Source: JBEGQX01 sp041180805
GTDB taxonomy: Bacteria > Planctomycetota > Planctomycetia > Gemmatales > Gemmataceae
DNA: 16,218 nucleotides
Direction: 5' to 3'
Assembly: GCA_041180805.1 (NCBI GenBank)
Contig: JBEGQX010000256.1
Coordinates: 1-16,218, forward strand
In this document: in pieces, positions 6,727-12,622 of the stretch
Numbering within the stretch: position 1 is the stretch's first letter
Layout of the letters: the number at the start of each line of letters is the position of its first letter
Program-made: the position numbers and the translations under genes
Notes under the pieces: model-generated
What the model saw: the letters and a program-made list of their open reading frames with translations, nothing else
Told to the model about the DNA's origin: nothing
Database searches by the model: none

Positions 6727-8547
6727 TCAGGAAGATGACTCACGCTTCATTTCAAGTTCCTGCCAGCGGGTGTAGAGCTTTTCCACATTAGCCTGGGCGG
6801 CTTCAAGTTCCTGGCAAGCCTTGGTTAATTCCTGATGCCCGGAGGATGCGGCCTGCTGGACTTTTGCCTGACACACCCCAACAAGTTCCTCTGCTTCCAG
6901 AAGTTTGGCTTCTATCTGATCGAATTCCTGTTGTTCCTTGAAGCTCAGTTTCTTTGGCTTGGGTTTGGAAGCTGGCTTGGGTGATGTTTTATCGGGTGTT
7001 TTCGCGGCTTCCTTCTCCTGCCTTTGTTTTTTTGCCATGAAGGCGTTTAACCATTGCCCCACGGTGGCGAAGATTGCCGCACCACCCTCGCCGTCCAACC
7101 CGACCACCTCGGTACAGATCCTGTCCAGGAGTTCACGGTCATGGCTGACAATGACCAATGCTCCGGAAAATTCCGATAGCGATTCTTCAAGAACTTCCAG
7201 GGATGGAATGTCCAGGTCGTTGGTGGGTTCGTCCAGAAAAAGTAGGTCGGCAGGCTGAAGCATCATTTGTGCCATGCGTAGTCTGGCCTGTTCCCCACCC
7301 GATAGCGCGCTTACCAGCACATCCAGTTTTTCCGGGCCGAATAAGAATTGTTTTGCCCATGCGGCAACATGAATTTGGCGGTCACGAAACTTCACCATGT
7401 CACCATTGGGGCAGAGAGCTTTTTTCAGAGTGACCGAAGTGTCCAGCGCGGTTCTTCCCTGCTCGAACATCACCATTTTCAAGTATTCGGCCCGGACAAT
7501 GTTTCCTGTATCTGGTTGGTGTTCTCCATGAAGTGTTCGAAGGAGCACGCTTTTGCCACTGCCATTGGGGCCCAGCAGACCAAGCTTGGTTCCCGGAGAA
7601 AGTTGTAACTTGATACCATCGAAAAGCTTTCTTCCACCCATGCTTTTGGAAAGATTCTCCGCTGTGAGCAGCTTGCGGGTTTGCCTGCCGGTTCCAGCAA
7701 AATCAAGGTTGGCGCTTCCCGAAACCGAGGTTCTATCGTTCAATTCCGCAAGTTCCTCGCGGCGACGCATGGCATCATCAATGCGGGATGCGGCTTTGCG
7801 TGTCCTTGCCGCCGCTTTGCGCCCCAACCATTCCGTCTCCCTGCGAACCTGGTTGGCCACGGAATCCCTCAGGCTTTCCTGCCCGGCAAGAAAATCCTCA
7901 CGCCTTTGGCAGTAGGTTTCGTAGTTGCCATCTGTTCGGAAGTACCCACTGGGAAAAGCCTTGTTAATCTCGATGATTTCATCAGCCACCGCCTGCAGAA
8001 ATGCACGGTCATGGGTGACCACCACATACCCAAACTGGCTTGAGCGAAGAAATTCCTCCAGCCAGACGATGCCAGGCAGGTCGAGATGATTGGTGGGTTC
8101 ATCAAAAAGCAGCAAGTCTGGTTGTTTAGCAAGTTCCCTGGCGATGCTAAGCCTTTTGCGCCAGCCACCCGAGAGAAGGTGGGCGGGTTTTTCCAAGTCG
8201 GTAAAGCCAACTTTGCCCAGGATGATTTTTGCCTGGGTTTCCCTGTCGTGTTCTTCCTCGATACTTTCCTTCAATCCCTCTAGCATCACATCGAGAATAT
8301 TTAAGCCCTCAGGAAAGGTGTCATCTTGTGCCACGAAACCAATTCTGGCAGAGCGCCTGAGAGAACGGGTTCCAGAGTCTGGAAGATCCTTGCCAGCAAG
8401 TATTTTCAGAAGGGTGGATTTGCCCGCGCCGTTTGGGCCAATAAGCCCGATTCTTTCCCCGGCTCGAAGTTCAAAGGAAAGATCCTGGAACAAAGGACGA
8501 GGCCCGAACGCCTTGGTAACACCAACCACACTCAGCAAAACCGACAT
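6727..8547 (-). CDS. uup: ABC-F family ATPase, Uup type
   Basis: A 606-residue soluble ABC protein with two nucleotide-binding domains and no membrane segment. NBD1: Walker A GPNGAGKS (37-44), signature LSGG (125-128), Walker B and catalytic Glu150 in LLLFDEPTNHLD, switch His in VVTHD. NBD2: Walker A GPNGSGKS (327-334), LSGG (415-418), Glu440 in LLFLDEPTNDLD, VSHD. The interdomain linker (about 225-275) is rich in Arg and Lys, with ETEWLGRKAAARTRKAASRI. The C-terminus (about 505-606) is a Lys/Pro-rich stretch followed by a predicted coiled coil, the hallmark of Uup. ABC-F proteins act on ribosomes or, for Uup, also on DNA-linked processes. The TTG at 8583 would add 12 residues; the ATG at 8547, with GAGG nine bases upstream, gives the normal start. 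The Uup-type tail argues against an antibiotic-resistance ABC-F. Confidence 0.92.
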   Translation of the reverse strand: MSVLLSVVGVTKAFGPRPLFQDLSFELRAGERIGLIGPNGAGKSTLLKILAGKDLPDSGTRSLRRSARIGFVAQDDTFPEGLNILDVMLEGLKESIEEEHDRETQAKIILGKVGFTDLEKPAHLLSGGWRKRLSIARELAKQPDLLLFDEPTNHLDLPGIVWLEEFLRSSQFGYVVVTHDRAFLQAVADEIIEINKAFPSGYFRTDGNYETYCQRREDFLAGQESLRDSVANQVRRETEWLGRKAAARTRKAASRIDDAMRRREELAELNDRTSVSGSANLDFAGTGRQTRKLLTAENLSKSMGGRKLFDGIKLQLSPGTKLGLLGPNGSGKSVLLRTLHGEHQPDTGNIVRAEYLKMVMFEQGRTALDTSVTLKKALCPNGDMVKFRDRQIHVAAWAKQFLFGPEKLDVLVSALSGGEQARLRMAQMMLQPADLLFLDEPTNDLDIPSLEVLEESLSEFSGALVIVSHDRELLDRICTEVVGLDGEGGAAIFATVGQWLNAFMAKKQRQEKEAAKTPDKTSPKPASKPKPKKLSFKEQQEFDQIEAKLLEAEELVGVCQAKVQQAASSGHQELTKACQELEAAQANVEKLYTRWQELEMKRESSS

Positions 8548-8652
8548 CTTTGACAACCTCGCAAATCCATGGGAAGAATCCAAAGTTCAGCTTATGATGT
8601 TCATGGGACTTATTCCCTATTTCCCCAAAAGCACCCCGATCGTTCTGGCATA

Positions 8653-8681
8653 TCGACACGCCCGACAATACAAGCTAGAAT
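8653..8681 (+). promoter_or_regulatory. Sigma70-like promoter of the 47-residue basic protein gene
   Basis: A -35 box TCGACA (8653-8658) and a -10 box TAGAAT (8676-8681) are separated by exactly 17 bases; each matches consensus at five of six positions. Transcription would start near 8688, directly before the leader hairpin at 8691-8709. It lies in the divergent gap upstream of the ABC-F gene and reads away from it. Confidence 0.5.
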
Positions 8682-8690
8682 AAAAACTGG

Positions 8691-8720
8691 AATGGCGATG
8701 GGCGCCATTGATGCTTTTTT
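8691..8720 (+). promoter_or_regulatory. Leader hairpin with trailing T-tract
   Basis: A perfect 7-bp inverted repeat AATGGCG-ATGGG-CGCCATT (8691-8709) is followed after five bases by six T residues (8715-8720), just ahead of the ribosome binding site CAGGAG (8721-8726). It could be a weak attenuator, a transcript-stabilising 5' hairpin or a structural control of translation. The five-base gap before the T-tract makes it a poor classical terminator. Confidence 0.35.
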
Positions 8721-8735
8721 CAGGAGTTTTAGCCA

Positions 8736-8879
8736 GTGAGTATCATTCGCGTCGGTTTGGCAGAGACCAAGAACTTTTCAGATGGCTATGATGCCATCTT
8801 CGGCAAGAAAAATGAAAAGGCTGCGAAGCCCAAGGCAAAGGCCAAGGCGGCTCCAAAGAAGAAGCCCAAGAAAAAGTAA
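8736..8879 (+). CDS. Small lysine-rich basic protein (47 residues)
   Basis: A GTG-started 47-residue frame ending in TAA at 8877-8879. An in-frame TAG at 8730-8732 fixes the upstream limit, and CAGGAG lies nine bases before the GTG. The first 23 residues (beginning MSIIRVGLAETKNFSDGYDA) look like a small folded or helical segment. The last 24 or so are almost only Lys, Ala and Pro, resembling the basic tails of histone H1-like proteins and some ribosomal proteins, so nucleic-acid or ribosome binding is a reasonable inference. The gene stands alone, with a sigma70-like promoter, a leader hairpin and a strong intrinsic terminator 20 bases after the stop, which supports it being real and well expressed. 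It resembles short planctomycete proteins I recall, but I cannot name a family. No function can be assigned from sequence. Confidence 0.8.
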   Translation: MSIIRVGLAETKNFSDGYDAIFGKKNEKAAKPKAKAKAAPKKKPKKK

Positions 8880-8898
8880 AAGTTTGTTATTCTCAATG

Positions 8899-8933
8899 GC
8901 CCGCGGGATAGTTTATCCTCGCGGGCTTTTTTT
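8899..8933 (+). terminator. Intrinsic terminator of the small basic protein gene
   Basis: GCCCGCGGGATA (8899-8910) pairs with its complement at 8914-8926 around a three-base loop, with one bulged T at 8919: a 12-bp, very GC-rich stem. Seven T residues follow directly (8927-8933). The T-tract overlaps the stop codon of the convergent kinase gene (8932-8934). On the minus strand the hairpin has no immediate T-run, so it probably works mainly for the plus-strand gene. Confidence 0.88.
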
Positions 8934-11900
8934 ATTCGGCACTCTTTGGGCCAATGTCCGGACTGCTGGCAATTTTGAACTGTGACCAGGGGGACTTCCA
9001 GAAAGATTCCCTGTTGGTAAACACAGTCAGTGCGTCATAGTTGTTACTTTGGGAATCCTGATAGTTTTCCTGCCACGAGTTCCAATTCATCGTTTTGAGG
9101 TTGGTGTCGCCGCCTTCCGACCATTCCATGAGTGATGCTGGGGCACAGAAAATGTTCTGGACAGAATCAATCCTTACCATGTCCGGAATTTTGGCCTCGG
9201 TAGTTTCCCCACCTTCAAAACGCATAAAGGGCATCCCCGGCGCGGGCGCAAGGATGCTTTCCTGCAGCCTGATTCCCAGAGGTGAGGTCAGTGGCTTGAT
9301 CCCCTTGAAAAGCATGCAAGGACCACCGGTGGCCACGCTTGCATGGTGCAGCTTAAGTTGAAAATTACCAGCCTGCGGCGAACTTTCCGCGGGGGGATCC
9401 AGATAAGCCATGACACCAACCAGCGCCAGATAAGAATCAGTTATCTGCAGGTCTGCGATTCGGTTGGTGCGGTTTCTGAACAGGTTGCATTCCCCCCTGA
9501 TTTTGCATCGATCAATCAGGATATTGCTGGTACCTGCGGGTGGTTTTGGGGTGGAGGCATCCATGGCCATCAATTCGGTGCTGGTTCCGATGCTGATCAG
9601 GGAGGGTGGATTGCGGGAGGAACCTTTTTCCAGTTGGATGTTGCAGGAACGAAGCTGGATAGAACCGTTTTTTCTTAGCACTGCCAGTGTTGGGGTTCGT
9701 TCGCGAGTTTCATTTGGTCGAAGATGGATTTCCAAATCTTCCAGTTTTAGGGTTCCCTCGGTTAATTCAAAGAGGGGATACTGCCCACTTTCCTGTGGCG
9801 GGCCTGCGACAAGAATTGGTTTGAACCCGGGTGCAGGCCTGATGATAACTTCGCCGGAAAGTTTTTCCATTTTGGTTGGCTGTAGTACCACTTCTCCATC
9901 GTGCTTGATATGGATGACATCGCCATTTCGCAATTGGGCCAGTGCCATATCGATGGACTTGAATAGGTTCTCGGAGTTTTCGTTTGCCGAGGGGTCAACC
10001 ATCCTGATTCGATTTTCTGCGGGCAGGTTTTCCAAGACTGGCAGTGGGCGGGAAATGTAGGATTCCTCCAGGCAGTGTTCAGCACCTAACATTCGACTGG
10101 CTATCGCATCCTGTCTGCGGAGGTCGCGCTGATTATCCTTGATGGCAAAGGCTTGGGCGATTTTGTTTTCCTCGAGCAGTTTCCATGGGTCAGCCTCTTT
10201 CCAGGGCGGGAATTCCAGGATTCTGGAGTCGTCCGTGCCCATCTTTCGTTGCTGAAGGTTTTTTGAAAAAGCAGTGTACTCACGTATGTTTGCCGCCGTG
10301 CTTGCTGTTTGGAGATAGCTGCCAATTTTGAAATAGCGATTGTCCTCTCCGACGAATCGGATTCGCGCGTTTGAGTCCGTCTGGCGGATCAGCGTGGCAT
10401 TGTTTTCCTCGCCAATTTCGTCCCTTGGTGGGATGGTGGAGACAACGGAATGCCTTAGTTCCAGCAAACCCTCCGCGGCATCGGCAAAAGTGCCCAATGC
10501 GGAATTACGCCCCATAAGAATGCTGCAATTCTGAAGGGATACTTTGGAGCTTTCGCTAGTCCTGCCTTCAAGCCATACCATGCTGTGATGCGGCGAAAAG
10601 GCACAATCCCTAAGCTGGATCGTGGAATTTCCCTTTCTAAGGATGGCGATGTTACCCGCATTTTCGGGACGCTTGAAAGAAAGGGGTTCGTTTTTATTCT
10701 GCGAATCGGAAACTGGCGCAACTTCGCCATAACCCAGGAAAACACAGGCCTCCACCTGAAGGTTGGGCCGTAAAGTGTTTGAGGGGTCCACCACCAACGA
10801 AACCAGTTTTTTGCCATCACCGCGGGATGCCTGGGCTTGGATGAATTCGCACCTTTTCAATGTCAAGTTTTTACCACCCCGGAAGGTGAGGGCATGCAAT
10901 TCGGATTCCGCCAGGCTGCCATCCACCAGAAAATTGACATCCTGAATGGTGGCAATCTCAGATTCTATGTGAAGAGCCACCCATGGTCCGTTGAGAACCC
11001 GACTGTCATACCGAAGCTTGATCGTGGGGCGGTGGTTTGGGTCCTTTCCGCGGATGGTGACCTGCTTGGAATAAATGTCGATGCTGTTTGCCTGGTTAAG
11101 ACCAGTGCGGGATAGGTCAAGGTCTTTGGAAAGTGTGATTTCTAATTCCTGTGCCTGACGGTTTCGTGCCAGCCATTCCTGCAGATCATCCAGAGTGGGG
11201 TCTTCCGAATCATAACGGGCAATGGAGGTGGTTTTATTCTCGGGTAAATTTTTTGGAATGGGGTCCCGCATGGAGGGTACCGGGGGTTCCGGAGTGGTTG
11301 TTTCCCGGGTTAATGGTTCCTGCACGGTTAATATGGGCCATTGGGTGGTAGGAGCGGCCTTTTCCGGTCCTGTGCCCGGAATGAACACAAATAGAAGAAT
11401 CATCAACAGGCAGGATAGCGTGATTGTGTGCCTGGGTTGCCAACCCCTTGAAATCCGGAAGGTTCTGCTAAATCGGGGCCGTTCCTGAACCACGCCCAGT
11501 TCATTTCCTACCGCCAGCATGGCGTCCAGCATTTCCTGCATGGTTTGGAAACGATCCGCAGGGTTCTTTGCCATCATTTTGTCCAAAAGCAGAATGATTT
11601 GCTCCGGAAGTTCTGGCACCAACACGCGTGGATCTGTGGGCTTTACATGCTGATGATGGTAAAGTTTGCGCGCGGCTGTTCCCTCTGGCACGGGTGGGTG
11701 CCCCGTTATCAGGTGATAGAAAGTGCACCCCAGGGAGTAGATGTCGCTACGATGATCCGCATCCCTTGGTTCCAGTGCCTGTTCGGGGGAAATGTAGTCA
11801 AAGGTTCCCAATGTCATGCCGGATTGGGTGAGTCCGCCTTCCGAGGGGCCAAGGGTGCGGGCGAGTCCCATGTCAACAATCTTCGCGGTCCCTTCCGGGG

Positions 11901-12573
11901 TAATGATGATGTTGGAAGGCTTGATATCTCTATGAATAACACCTCGTGCCGAGGCATGGTTCAAACCACGGGCAACTTGAATCATCCAGTTTAACACCTG
12001 ATCAAAGGGCAGGGATCTTCTTGATTCCTGAATCACCCTCAGGTTTTTGCCATCGATGAATTCAAACGCTATGAAATGCAGTTTCTGGTCTTCACCGCAG
12101 TAATAGACCCTTGCGATGTTTTCATGATCCAGCCTTGCGGCGCTTTTGGCTTCCTGGTGAAACCTTAGGATATTTTCCGGTTCCGATGCCATCTCGGGGG
12201 GCAGAATTTTTAACGCCACCAATCGATCCAATTGGGTGTCGCGTGCTTTTAGTACCGTGGCCATTCCCCCTTTGCCAATGGCATCCACCAATTCAAAATG
12301 GGCCAGCATTTTGCCTTGGAAGGACCTTGTCAGGGTTTCATCCGGTACTGCAACCTGGCGTGGCGGCGCCTTAGATTGAACGGTGGGTGAATCATCCGTG
12401 GAGGGTATCGGCCCTGTAAAGAGAAGGGCGGCAGGGTCGTTGGGGTCCAAAGGTGCGGAAGGCCTGGGTAATGGCAGCGCACTTCCCAGGGGAACCTCTC
12501 GAATATCATTTTTTTCCTGCCGGCTGTCGCCCATGCACATGAATCCAATGGATGGCGTTGACATCTGCCTCAC
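8932..12573 (-). CDS. Hanks-type Ser/Thr protein kinase with large beta-helix-like ectodomain
   Basis: A 1213-residue membrane receptor kinase. After a Pro-rich N-terminal segment (about 1-85), the cytoplasmic kinase domain spans about 92-355: P-loop GKGGMATV (100-107), Lys122 in VALKIL, Glu141, catalytic HRDIKPSN (Asp216), metal-binding Asp234 in a DMG variant of DFG, and YISPEQA. One membrane helix lies at about 384-399 (ITLSCLLMILLFVFIPG). The 800-residue C-terminal part would be outside the cytoplasm. It shows recurring short strands ending in Cys-containing turns (NLTLKRCEF, TIQLRDCAF, KVSLQNCSI, SIQLRSCNI, ILIDRCKI), typical of right-handed parallel beta-helices, and seems built of two copies of one module (about 455-812 and 865-1205). 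Ligand and targets are unknown. The start is uncertain: GTG at 12573, or ATG at 12564, 12540 or 12534; none has a clearly best ribosome site. It lies 49 bases behind the U32 gene, probably co-transcribed. Confidence 0.9.
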   Translation of the reverse strand: MRQMSTPSIGFMCMGDSRQEKNDIREVPLGSALPLPRPSAPLDPNDPAALLFTGPIPSTDDSPTVQSKAPPRQVAVPDETLTRSFQGKMLAHFELVDAIGKGGMATVLKARDTQLDRLVALKILPPEMASEPENILRFHQEAKSAARLDHENIARVYYCGEDQKLHFIAFEFIDGKNLRVIQESRRSLPFDQVLNWMIQVARGLNHASARGVIHRDIKPSNIIITPEGTAKIVDMGLARTLGPSEGGLTQSGMTLGTFDYISPEQALEPRDADHRSDIYSLGCTFYHLITGHPPVPEGTAARKLYHHQHVKPTDPRVLVPELPEQIILLLDKMMAKNPADRFQTMQEMLDAMLAVGNELGVVQERPRFSRTFRISRGWQPRHTITLSCLLMILLFVFIPGTGPEKAAPTTQWPILTVQEPLTRETTTPEPPVPSMRDPIPKNLPENKTTSIARYDSEDPTLDDLQEWLARNRQAQELEITLSKDLDLSRTGLNQANSIDIYSKQVTIRGKDPNHRPTIKLRYDSRVLNGPWVALHIESEIATIQDVNFLVDGSLAESELHALTFRGGKNLTLKRCEFIQAQASRGDGKKLVSLVVDPSNTLRPNLQVEACVFLGYGEVAPVSDSQNKNEPLSFKRPENAGNIAILRKGNSTIQLRDCAFSPHHSMVWLEGRTSESSKVSLQNCSILMGRNSALGTFADAAEGLLELRHSVVSTIPPRDEIGEENNATLIRQTDSNARIRFVGEDNRYFKIGSYLQTASTAANIREYTAFSKNLQQRKMGTDDSRILEFPPWKEADPWKLLEENKIAQAFAIKDNQRDLRRQDAIASRMLGAEHCLEESYISRPLPVLENLPAENRIRMVDPSANENSENLFKSIDMALAQLRNGDVIHIKHDGEVVLQPTKMEKLSGEVIIRPAPGFKPILVAGPPQESGQYPLFELTEGTLKLEDLEIHLRPNETRERTPTLAVLRKNGSIQLRSCNIQLEKGSSRNPPSLISIGTSTELMAMDASTPKPPAGTSNILIDRCKIRGECNLFRNRTNRIADLQITDSYLALVGVMAYLDPPAESSPQAGNFQLKLHHASVATGGPCMLFKGIKPLTSPLGIRLQESILAPAPGMPFMRFEGGETTEAKIPDMVRIDSVQNIFCAPASLMEWSEGGDTNLKTMNWNSWQENYQDSQSNNYDALTVFTNRESFWKSPWSQFKIASSPDIGPKSAE

Positions 12574-12622
12574 ATGGATTATCCGTGATTGGGAAATGAA
12601 ATCAACCCGGCTTTGGGAGTTA

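Noticed and set aside
6727..8547. Antibiotic-resistance ABC-F protein
   Set aside because: The C-terminal Lys/Pro stretch plus coiled coil and the linker type fit Uup, and there is no resistance-gene context.
8090..8683. 197-codon plus-strand frame running into the intergenic space upstream of the small basic protein
   Set aside because: It lies almost wholly antisense to the well-supported ABC-F gene, has low-complexity Ser/Pro/Arg composition typical of a shadow frame, and its end overlaps the promoter at 8653-8681.
11545..11994. 149-codon plus-strand frame
   Set aside because: Antisense to the kinase catalytic domain; no ribosome site or family resemblance.
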